13,160 nt of DNA. Source: Bacteroidales bacterium (GTDB taxonomy: Bacteria; Bacteroidota; Bacteroidia; Bacteroidales; Muribaculaceae). A program made the position numbers and the translations under genes. The notes under the pieces were generated by a model, which saw only the letters and a program-made list of their open reading frames with translations, was not told the DNA's origin and made no database searches. Positions 6,791 to 13,160 of this stretch are shown here, one piece after another; positions within the stretch are counted from its first letter, which is position 1, and every line of letters starts with the position of its first letter. Location: contig JAHZGZ010000138.1 in the NCBI GenBank assembly GCA_019420545.1, forward strand, positions 1,425 through 14,584, read 5' to 3'.

Positions 6791-7846
6791 TTAGTTCCGG
6801 TCGGTGGCGGCTGGGCGGAAAGAGTAGAATCTCGATTCACCGATGCGCGGCAGCGCCACCAGCTGTATGTCGGCGGCGAAGTCCGCCGGGGTGTCGTTGC
6901 CTCCGCCCACCTTGAGGCCGATCCCTTCGAGGGCCTTGCGCGACTCGGCAAGGGCCTTCTCCGGGGTGTTGTTCTCCTGCGAGAGGTGGCAGAGGAATAC
7001 GTTTTTGAGTCTCGGTGTATATATTTCGGCCAGATAGCGTGCGGTGACGAGGTTGTCCATATGGCCGTTGTCGGTCTGGATGCGCGCCTTGAGGTATTCC
7101 GGATAGGAGCCGTTGCGCAGCATCTCGAGGTCGTAGTTCGACTCGATCACCAGATAGTCAGTCTGGCGCATGTAGTGGTCGACGCGCGGCGATATGCATC
7201 CCAGATCGGTGGCGATGGTAAAGGCGCGGTCGTCATGCTGTATGAAGAATCCCGCGTTGTCGGTGCCGTCGTGCATGGTCTCGAACGCGGTTATGGTGAA
7301 GTTGCCGATAGTGAAGGGTATCTCCTTGTATATGGCCACATGGTAGTCCTTGAGGCGTCGCGACACGCTGTGGCGGCGCATTATTCCGCTCAGTGCGCGC
7401 GGCGTGCAGTATAGGGCCATGTGCTGCTGTTTGCGCAGCAGGGAGTAGACGCAGCGCATATGGTCGCTGTGGTCGTGGGTGATGCAGATACCCTTGATGT
7501 GCTGCATGCCTATGCCGTGGCGGCGCAGTATGTCGACCACCGTTGGTGCGTCGACCCCGGCATCGACCAAAAATCCCCCCTGCGAGTCGCCGATGTAGCA
7601 GCAGTTGCCCGACGAGCCCGAGCCGAGCGACATGAAGCGTATGCGGTTGGGCACCGGGCTTGCCACCACCGGCCCGAGCGGAGTGTCGGCCCCGGAGGGG
7701 ATGGGGAATGTGCGGAATCCACCTTCGAGGCGCGTGGCATGGCGCGCGATGTCGGCCTGTACCGACTGCGGGGCGCATGGGGGCGCCTCCGGCTCGTCGA
7801 AGAGGCCGGGGAAGTCGGGAGTGGTGTATCTGCTGCGCTTTGCCAT
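6791..7846 (-). CDS. MBL-fold metallo-hydrolase, YycJ/WalJ-like, with N-terminal extension
   Basis: The protein has 351 residues. The metallo-beta-lactamase fold starts at about residue 70 (RFMSLGSGSSGNCCYI), with the zinc motif THDHSDH (H124, H126, D128, H129), and H192, D214 and H288 as likely further metal ligands. ESNYD (235-239) and LCHLSQENN (286-294) are typical of the YycJ/WalJ subgroup, which includes 5'-3' exonuclease-like enzymes; the substrate here is unknown. The first 70 residues are proline-rich and unlike the family core. An internal ATG at 7633 would give a 280-residue protein close to family length. I keep the longer start because it leaves only a 37-bp gap after the upstream methyltransferase gene, but the start is uncertain. 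Confidence 0.85.
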   Translation of the reverse strand: MAKRSRYTTPDFPGLFDEPEAPPCAPQSVQADIARHATRLEGGFRTFPIPSGADTPLGPVVASPVPNRIRFMSLGSGSSGNCCYIGDSQGGFLVDAGVDAPTVVDILRRHGIGMQHIKGICITHDHSDHMRCVYSLLRKQQHMALYCTPRALSGIMRRHSVSRRLKDYHVAIYKEIPFTIGNFTITAFETMHDGTDNAGFFIQHDDRAFTIATDLGCISPRVDHYMRQTDYLVIESNYDLEMLRNGSYPEYLKARIQTDNGHMDNLVTARYLAEIYTPRLKNVFLCHLSQENNTPEKALAESRKALEGIGLKVGGGNDTPADFAADIQLVALPRIGESRFYSFRPAATDRN

Positions 7847-7883
7847 TGGGGATAATGATCTGTTTTGTAGAGTTAAGCCGGTG

Positions 7884-8591
7884 TCACGACTTGTAGAGGA
7901 GGAATATCGTGGGGGTCTTGTCGTAGTTGTACTCAGCGCGCGCCCAGGCCGAGAGCGGGCGTGTCAGTATCGACTGGCGCGGGCCTGTTATGTCGGAGGC
8001 CACACAGAGCAGCATGTCGCCCGGCAGAGCAGCCGTGAGCTCGCGTATGAGCCGGTTGTTGCGGTAGGGCGTCTCGATGAATATCTGCGTCTGGTCGTTG
8101 CGCGCCACGCGGTGCTGCATGTCGCGCATGGCTGCCGCGCGCTTAGGGGCATCGATGGGGAGATAGCCGAGGAAGGCGAAGTTCTGTCCGTTGAATCCCG
8201 AGGCCATCAGTCCCATTATGATGCTCGAAGGACCTACGAGCGGCACTACCTCTATGCCGTAGCGCTGCGCGAGGGCCACGATGTCGGCGCCCGGATCGGC
8301 CACGCCGGGGCAGCCCGCCTCGGAGATTACGCCGCAGTCGGTGCCGTCGAGGATAGGCTTTAGCATTGCGCCCACCTCCTCGCGCGGCGTGTGCTCGCTT
8401 AGCTCGGTCATGGTGAGCGCGTCGATGTCGATGCTGCGGTCGCACGCCTTGAGGAAGCGGCGTGCCGATCGCAGGTTTTCCACCACGAAATAGCGGAGCG
8501 AGCGCACCACGCCGGTGTTGTAGGCGGGGAGCACGTCGCCGGTCGCGGTGGCCGACAGCGGCACGGGTATCAGATAGAGCTTGCCCGGCAT
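7884..8591 (-). CDS. SAM-dependent methyltransferase, tetrapyrrole methylase (RsmI-like) family
   Basis: The protein has 235 residues from the ATG at 8589-8591. That start is chosen because MPGKLYLIPVPLS begins the family fold; a longer frame to 8660 would overlap the ftsZ 3' end and adds a proline-rich, unlike segment. GVISEAGCPGVADPGADIVA and EVVPLVGPSSIIMGLMASGF correspond to the conserved glycine-rich parts of RsmI, the 16S rRNA C1402 2'-O-methyltransferase. The usual N-terminal TPIGNLxD motif is replaced by LIPVPLS, and the protein is shorter than RsmI (about 280), so it looks like the short Bacteroidetes paralogue; its target is unproven. Its ATG lies one base after the ftsZ stop (TGATATG), so translation is probably coupled to ftsZ. 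Confidence 0.85.
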   Translation of the reverse strand: MPGKLYLIPVPLSATATGDVLPAYNTGVVRSLRYFVVENLRSARRFLKACDRSIDIDALTMTELSEHTPREEVGAMLKPILDGTDCGVISEAGCPGVADPGADIVALAQRYGIEVVPLVGPSSIIMGLMASGFNGQNFAFLGYLPIDAPKRAAAMRDMQHRVARNDQTQIFIETPYRNNRLIRELTAALPGDMLLCVASDITGPRQSILTRPLSAWARAEYNYDKTPTIFLLYKS

Positions 8592-8592
8592 A

Positions 8593-9996
8593 TCAGAAGC
8601 GGATTGTACGGGTTGACTGGCCGGCGGATGCGGAGCCTGAGGGCTGTCCGGCAGTAGCATCAGAGGCCGATGACGCGCTGTTGCGCGACAGCACTGCGCT
8701 GGCTACGGCGCCCGGGTTGGTGGCCTTGCGGCCTATCTCGCGTATCTCGGTGGCGGTGTTGAGATTGCGGTTGTGGGTGGGATTTTTCTCGAACGCCTCG
8801 ATGAAGCGGTCGTCATCCATCTGTGAGGGGGTGAGCACGATAAAGCGGGCCTTTGCTTTCTGCTCCACGATACCAGAAACGGCCTTGTCGCCATACTCCT
8901 GACGTATGCGTTCGGTAGCGTCGGCCGGATTGGCTTTGTTCTCGCCGAAGTCGATCTTGTCCTTTTTTGCCCCGAAGAATGTGCGCGTGCCATTCTCCTT
9001 TACATTGTCGTTGATCGTGATCTCGAAGCCGGTGGCGAGTATGGTCATCTTCACCTTATTGCCGAGCGAGCGGTCGTAGTACATGCCCCAGATTATGTCG
9101 ACATCGGAGTCGATGGAGCTGATAAACGAGGTAAGCTCGTCGGTCTCCTCCATCTTGAACTCGGCATCGGGGTTGATGTAGAGGTTGAAGAGGAGTTTCT
9201 TCGACGATAGCACGTCGCGGTTTTTGAGCAGCGGGGAGTTGAGAGCGTCCTGAATCGCTTTTGTCACACGGTTCTCGCCTTCGCCCTCACCGGTCGAGAT
9301 GATCGCTGCACCGCCGTTGCGCAGGGTGGTGTCGACATCGTTGAAGTCGAGGCGGATATGCACATCCTCCCATGTGATCAGCTCTGCAATGGAGCGTGCG
9401 GCGGTGGTGAGGGTGTCGTCGGCCTTGCCGAAGGCGTTGATTACGTTGAGGTCGGGGTATATCTCGTTGAGACGCTGGTTGTTGATGATAAGCATGGCGT
9501 CGACATACTTGCTCATCTCCTCGGCGCCCTCAAGTGCCTTGATGATCTTTTTGGTGCCTTCGAAGAGGAAGGGGATGGTGACGATACCGATGGTGAGCAG
9601 ACCGCGCTCGCGGGCGATGCGGGCCACTACGGGCGATGCGCCCGTGCCGGTGCCTCCGCCCATACCGGCGGTGATGAATACCATCTTGGTCTTGTCGTTG
9701 AATATCTCGGCGATCTTGTCGGCGCTCTCCTCGGCGGCCGCACGTGCCACGTCGGGCTTGTTGCCCGCGCCCAAGCCGTTGCCGATCTGCACCTTTGTGG
9801 GTACGGGCGACTGCATCAGCGCCTTGCGGTCGGTGTTGAGCACGACGAACGACACATGCTTGATGTCCTGACGGAACATGTGGCTCACGGCGTTGTTGCC
9901 TCCGCCGCCCACACCAAGCACCTTGATGATCACATCTTCGTCCTCGCCGGTAGCGAATCCGGCATCGTATGCGTTGGGTATATCTTCGATTGTCAT
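8593..9996 (-). CDS. ftsZ: Cell division protein FtsZ
   Basis: The protein has 467 residues. FtsZ is the tubulin-like GTPase that forms the Z ring at mid-cell. VLGVGGGGNNAV (26-37) and the tubulin signature GGGTGTG (113-119) bind GTP. The T7 loop LDFNDV (216-221) keeps both catalytic aspartates (D217, D220). The GTPase and C-terminal domains extend to about residue 330, followed by a long linker. The end (residues 430-467) is rich in Ser/Ala and finishes STRTIRF; I see no DIPxFLR-type peptide, which normally binds FtsA. The position that is asparagine in E. coli (N207) is R215 here. It starts 39 bp after ftsA and ends one base before the methyltransferase ATG. An ATG at 9994-9996 gives a short typical N-terminus. 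Confidence 0.97.
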   Translation of the reverse strand: MTIEDIPNAYDAGFATGEDEDVIIKVLGVGGGGNNAVSHMFRQDIKHVSFVVLNTDRKALMQSPVPTKVQIGNGLGAGNKPDVARAAAEESADKIAEIFNDKTKMVFITAGMGGGTGTGASPVVARIARERGLLTIGIVTIPFLFEGTKKIIKALEGAEEMSKYVDAMLIINNQRLNEIYPDLNVINAFGKADDTLTTAARSIAELITWEDVHIRLDFNDVDTTLRNGGAAIISTGEGEGENRVTKAIQDALNSPLLKNRDVLSSKKLLFNLYINPDAEFKMEETDELTSFISSIDSDVDIIWGMYYDRSLGNKVKMTILATGFEITINDNVKENGTRTFFGAKKDKIDFGENKANPADATERIRQEYGDKAVSGIVEQKAKARFIVLTPSQMDDDRFIEAFEKNPTHNRNLNTATEIREIGRKATNPGAVASAVLSRNSASSASDATAGQPSGSASAGQSTRTIRF

Positions 9997-10035
9997 ATCG
10001 GTAATAGTCAGTGGATGAGAGATTGGTATGCGTGA

Positions 10036-11367
10036 TTATTCATCGGTGTCTTCAGGTTCCTGAAACCATTTGCTCAGGCGTCCCATAAACCTGTCGATCG
10101 AGGAACCGCCGTTACCTTTGTTTTTCTCCTTTTTCTTGGCGCTTTTCACCGGTTTGGGTCCGGGACCGTCCTCTTCGTCGTAGCCGTTGTCGGCGACAGG
10201 TGCCACGGGTTCCGGAAGTTCGGTGCATTCCTGCGGCTTGTTGTGAACGGCGGCATTGAGTATGGATATCACGTCGAGAGTGTCCAGGCTCTGAAGGCGC
10301 GGGTCGGCGATGCGAATCTCGGCGGGAAGGCTGCCGAGGCGCACTTTCACATTGCTCTGTTGCGACTGGAGGAGCTGAGGGAAGCCGCGGAGCTTGGAGC
10401 CGCACCCCACGAGGATGATTCCGGCGGGGAGATCGTTGGCGAGTGACATCCCGCCGGCATATTTTGCCTGCTCGATGATATTGGGGGCAATGTCCCCGGC
10501 ACGGGCACGCACGTAGTTGTTGACTTCGGTAGCGTCTCCGTCGAAGTCATGCTTGCGTATGTTTGGCTCTACGTTCACTGCGTCGCCGATGTTGCGCTTG
10601 ATCTCCTCGGCTTTCTCTTCGGTGAATCCGAGGGTCATGATGTCGCGTGTGATGCAGCGCGAGCCTATGGGGAGGGTGGCGAAGTATTTCAGGAATCCGC
10701 CTTTGTAGATGCTTACGGTGGTTGTCTCGGCACCGAAGTCTACGAGCATGCATCCGAGCTTCTTCTCGTCGGAGGTGAGCACGAGGTCGGCGAGCGCTGT
10801 CTGGCGCACGAAGATGTCCTTTATGGCAATCTGCTGGCGCTCGGCGATGGCGCGGATGAGGTTTTTCTGCACGATGGGGCGGCAGGTGATGAGATTGTAG
10901 TCGGCGCGGATGTCGCGTCCGAAGGTGCCGCGCGGGTTTACGCTGTCGCGATTGTCGCCGGTAAACTGGCGGGGCAGAATCTCCACTACGGTGCGGTCGG
11001 AGAATGCCTGCGCGCGGGCCTCGTCGTTGAGCTGGCGCAGCACGTCGGGAGTGATCTCGGTCTCGTCGTTGTAGGTGCGTTCCACCAGTGCCGAGGCGCC
11101 CATTGTGGAGCGCCCGCCGAGAGCCACGTATACGGCCTTGATCTTCCTCGGATGTATTGTCTGGTGGTTCTCGAGCTTGAGTTTAAGCTTGTTGATGCGG
11201 TTGCTGACCTCTTCGACGTTCTGGACGGCGCCGTAGCGCACGGCGTCGATGGCGCATTCCTCTTCTACGCCAAGCACTGAAAGAGTGCCGGTGTCATCCA
11301 CGCTGCCTACTGCCGCACGGATGTGGGAGCTTCCTATCTCGATTGCTGCTATATATGTCGGTTCCAT
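10036..11367 (-). CDS. ftsA: Cell division protein FtsA
   Basis: The protein has 443 residues. FtsA is the actin-like ATPase that tethers FtsZ to the inner membrane and recruits later division proteins. The phosphate-1 motif is IAAIEIGSSHIRAAVG (6-21), phosphate-2 is MLVDFGAETTTVSIYKGG (207-224), and the adenosine region is GIILVGCGSKLRGFP (316-330). The C terminus has a charged linker (400-420, many Lys) and a probable amphipathic membrane helix, SIDRFMGRLSKWF (423-435), as expected for FtsA. It lies 46 bp after ftsQ and 39 bp before ftsZ, with no promoter motif seen, so it is likely co-transcribed. Confidence 0.96.
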   Translation of the reverse strand: MEPTYIAAIEIGSSHIRAAVGSVDDTGTLSVLGVEEECAIDAVRYGAVQNVEEVSNRINKLKLKLENHQTIHPRKIKAVYVALGGRSTMGASALVERTYNDETEITPDVLRQLNDEARAQAFSDRTVVEILPRQFTGDNRDSVNPRGTFGRDIRADYNLITCRPIVQKNLIRAIAERQQIAIKDIFVRQTALADLVLTSDEKKLGCMLVDFGAETTTVSIYKGGFLKYFATLPIGSRCITRDIMTLGFTEEKAEEIKRNIGDAVNVEPNIRKHDFDGDATEVNNYVRARAGDIAPNIIEQAKYAGGMSLANDLPAGIILVGCGSKLRGFPQLLQSQQSNVKVRLGSLPAEIRIADPRLQSLDTLDVISILNAAVHNKPQECTELPEPVAPVADNGYDEEDGPGPKPVKSAKKKEKNKGNGGSSIDRFMGRLSKWFQEPEDTDE

Positions 11368-11413
11368 ATGGGACTGTTGATTTTACTGTGTTGTGTTGGG
11401 TGAGGAGTTAGGA

Positions 11414-12415
11414 TCAGGAGTTGTGACCTTTGTGGCGGCTTCCGGCGCCGTTGCGCGGCTTGTCCTTGGATGTTTTGGCTTTGTTGGCCTGAGACCGGGG
11501 CCTCTCAAGTGTGAGTTTCGGCTTTGGTGCCGTGTCGGGTGCTGCGTCGAGAGCTTTGGCGGCCACGGTCTTTATCGACTGGTTGTCGGAGATGAGTACC
11601 GAGTCGCCTACGAGCATTGTGCCGACATCGGGCGCTTCGCGTTCGGCCTCGAAATCGACGGCGCTGATTGCCGAATGCAGTTTCTTGGCCCGGCGTGTCG
11701 CCACAATCTGCCCCTTCCATTTAACCGAAATAGTGTCATAAAAGTTCCAGCCTTTTACAGGAAGTATCTCCCGATAGGCTCTTTTTATTCGACTGAACTT
11801 GTCGGGGAGGGCATTGAGGTCGCCTATGTTTATCACGTGGCCGTGGATCATCGGCACGAGAATCACGTTGGTGGGGCCGTCGACTTTCACGCATGATACC
11901 AGCGCCGACCATGCCGAATCGGAACTGATATAGCGCAGGAGAGGCAGGAGGTCGGCGGCACGCATCGTAGAGTCGAAGCGGCCGTAGATAACCGGGACAT
12001 CGGTATGGTAGCGGGCAGTGGCCGAGATGCGCTTGCCCCCCTTGTTGATGTAGTATGAGCCGTTGCCCTCGAACACACGCGCCACAGGTTGCATAGGCGT
12101 CACTTCGATGTTGACGGTGCCGTCGGTGAGCTTCGTGCATACCGCGCTCTCGATCTTGTCGATGCCGTTGAGAAGGCGCTCCATACTGTCGATGTCGATA
12201 GAGGAGAGGCGCCGCTTCGACGGATTCTTTGCCATTGGGCCAAGCTCGCGGGCTACCTCACGCGCAGTAACGAAGTGGGAGCCGTGGGAGTCGTCGACCT
12301 CGATATGAATTCCGCGGCACATCATCTCGTCGGCGCGGCTGTGCGACCACGATACGGCCACCACCACGTAGGCGAGCAGAAGAAATGAGATTATGCAGCG
12401 TACTATCTTTTTCAT
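11414..12415 (-). CDS. ftsQ: Cell division protein FtsQ/DivIB
   Basis: The protein has 333 residues. It has one N-terminal transmembrane segment (about 5-23, ending AYVVVAVSW) after a basic MKKIVR, then an outside part. The POTRA-like region is about residues 33-110 (IHIEV, SMERLLNGIDKIESAVCTK, VNIEVTPMQPVARVF), and the beta domain contains YYINKGGKRI (about 121-130) and VKWKGQIVA. FtsQ bridges early and late divisome proteins and binds FtsB/FtsL. The gene position between murC and ftsA strongly supports the call, since FtsQ sequences diverge quickly. The last 45 residues or so are a basic, low-complexity tail, which I take as unstructured. The ATG at 12413-12415 lies 52 bp after the murC stop. 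Confidence 0.9.
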   Translation of the reverse strand: MKKIVRCIISFLLLAYVVVAVSWSHSRADEMMCRGIHIEVDDSHGSHFVTAREVARELGPMAKNPSKRRLSSIDIDSMERLLNGIDKIESAVCTKLTDGTVNIEVTPMQPVARVFEGNGSYYINKGGKRISATARYHTDVPVIYGRFDSTMRAADLLPLLRYISSDSAWSALVSCVKVDGPTNVILVPMIHGHVINIGDLNALPDKFSRIKRAYREILPVKGWNFYDTISVKWKGQIVATRRAKKLHSAISAVDFEAEREAPDVGTMLVGDSVLISDNQSIKTVAAKALDAAPDTAPKPKLTLERPRSQANKAKTSKDKPRNGAGSRHKGHNS

Positions 12416-12467
12416 TTTTCAGTATGTCGGGGAGAGAAGCGGGGTATATACGTTAAGTTGCTGCCTG

Positions 12468-13160
12468 TCAGCTCTTGGAACCGATGGCATCAACGATAGC
12501 CGGGAGGCTGGCGCATATGTCGCCGGCCCCTGCGGTCAATAATATCTCAAAGTTACGATTTTTTATTGTCTCTGTCAAATTCTCTTTGGAAATCATCACT
12601 TTGTCGGGAGTGGTGATGCGGTCGAATATGATTTTCGATGTCACGCCTTCGATGGGTTCCTCGCGCGCCGGATAGATGTCAAGCAGTATCACGGAGTCGG
12701 CCAGCGACAGGGCCTCGGCAAACTGCGGCGCGAAGTCGCGGGTGCGCGTGTAGAGGTGGGGCTGGAACGCCACGGTGAGCTTGCGCCCCGGGTAGAGGGC
12801 TTTCACCGAGGTGATCGACGCGCGCAGCTCGTCGGGATGGTGGGCGTAGTCGTCGATGATGGCGCGGCCCGGCTCGCGGAGCCAGACTTCGAAGCGGCGT
12901 TTGGCACCCTGGAACGTCGCCATTGCCTCGCGTATGGCGTCGTCGGAAATCTCCTCGCCTGTGAGCAGACATGCGCCTACGGCGGCGATTGCGTTCTCGA
13001 TATTGATCTCCACAGGCACGCCGAGGTCGATGTCGGCGATAGTGCGCCCGGGGGTCACGAGGTCGAAGGTGAGATGGCCTTCGGCGCGGCGTATGTTGGC
13101 GGCGTGGAAGTCGCCGGCAACGCGCGAGTAGGTGTATACCGCCACTCCCGGAGCGGGGCG
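12468..13160 (-). CDS. murC: UDP-N-acetylmuramate--L-alanine ligase MurC, C-terminal part only
   Basis: The frame is open to the window edge, so the gene continues beyond 13160; 230 residues are visible, roughly the C-terminal half of a protein usually near 460. MurC adds L-alanine to UDP-MurNAc with ATP, in the cytoplasm, as the first step of the peptide stem. Visible motifs are EINIENAIAA, GAKRRFE, the Mur ligase C-domain DDYAHHPDEL, FQPHLYTRT, YPAREEPIEGVTS and AGAGDI. The GTG at 13143-13145 is not a start; it encodes an internal Val, since the coding sequence (RPAPGVAVYTYSR) continues upstream. It ends 52 bp before ftsQ, in the usual Bacteroidetes dcw order without ddl. Confidence 0.96.
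   Translation of the reverse strand, partial: RPAPGVAVYTYSRVAGDFHAANIRRAEGHLTFDLVTPGRTIADIDLGVPVEINIENAIAAVGACLLTGEEISDDAIREAMATFQGAKRRFEVWLREPGRAIIDDYAHHPDELRASITSVKALYPGRKLTVAFQPHLYTRTRDFAPQFAEALSLADSVILLDIYPAREEPIEGVTSKIIFDRITTPDKVMISKENLTETIKNRNFEILLTAGAGDICASLPAIVDAIGSKS

Noticed and set aside
7605..8363. 252-codon plus-strand frame across the MBL and methyltransferase genes
   Set aside because: It spans two real minus-strand genes and their gap in antisense, with no recognisable motif.
9358..10035. 225-codon plus-strand frame opposite ftsZ
   Set aside because: Antisense shadow of ftsZ with no domain features.
10549..11280. 243-codon plus-strand frame opposite ftsA
   Set aside because: Antisense shadow of ftsA with no domain features.

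Overview
The window looks like chromosomal DNA of a gut-type Bacteroidales bacterium, most likely Muribaculaceae or a relative; the family is an inference from protein style. The supporting signs are a very large FimB/Mfa2/DUF4906-like fimbrial protein with a BACON-like segment, a Bacteroidetes-type promoter (TAnnTTTG at -7), no evident Shine-Dalgarno sequences, a division-cluster order murC-ftsQ-ftsA-ftsZ without ddl, and a short RsmI-like methylase.

Layout. (1) Bases 2-3205, plus strand: the 3' part (1067 codons visible) of a surface fimbrillin or adhesin whose start lies upstream of the window. Its base composition changes from GC-rich to AT-rich inside the reading frame near position 1400. 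(2) Bases 3206-3770: a non-coding stretch with a strong hairpin, two long inverted-repeat elements and a good Bacteroidetes promoter. (3) Bases 3771-4295, plus strand: a small thioredoxin-fold lipoprotein with a CPDC motif. (4) Bases 4296-4575: a convergent intergenic region holding a 45-bp tandem repeat (three units) that ends in a hairpin. (5) Bases 4576-13160: a continuous minus-strand gene run. In transcription order it is murC (cut by the right edge), ftsQ, ftsA, ftsZ, a tetrapyrrole-methylase-family methyltransferase, an MBL-fold hydrolase, a mannose-1-phosphate guanylyltransferase, and era. Gaps are 1-52 bp from murC to the guanylyltransferase. A 191-bp gap holding another copy of the inverted-repeat element precedes era.

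How the genes fit together. The minus-strand run is the distal end of the dcw cluster. MurC makes the peptidoglycan precursor, FtsQ, FtsA and FtsZ build the divisome, and the downstream genes add RNA methylation or hydrolase housekeeping, GDP-mannose supply for surface glycans, and ribosome assembly (Era). The plus-strand genes are accessory cell-envelope functions and seem unrelated.

I found no tRNA, rRNA, CRISPR array, transposase or phage gene. The window is mostly ordinary core genome. The parts most worth a second look are the nested-palindrome repeat family (two clearly homologous copies plus one probable relative), the composition break inside the fimbrillin gene, and the tandem array between the convergent genes.
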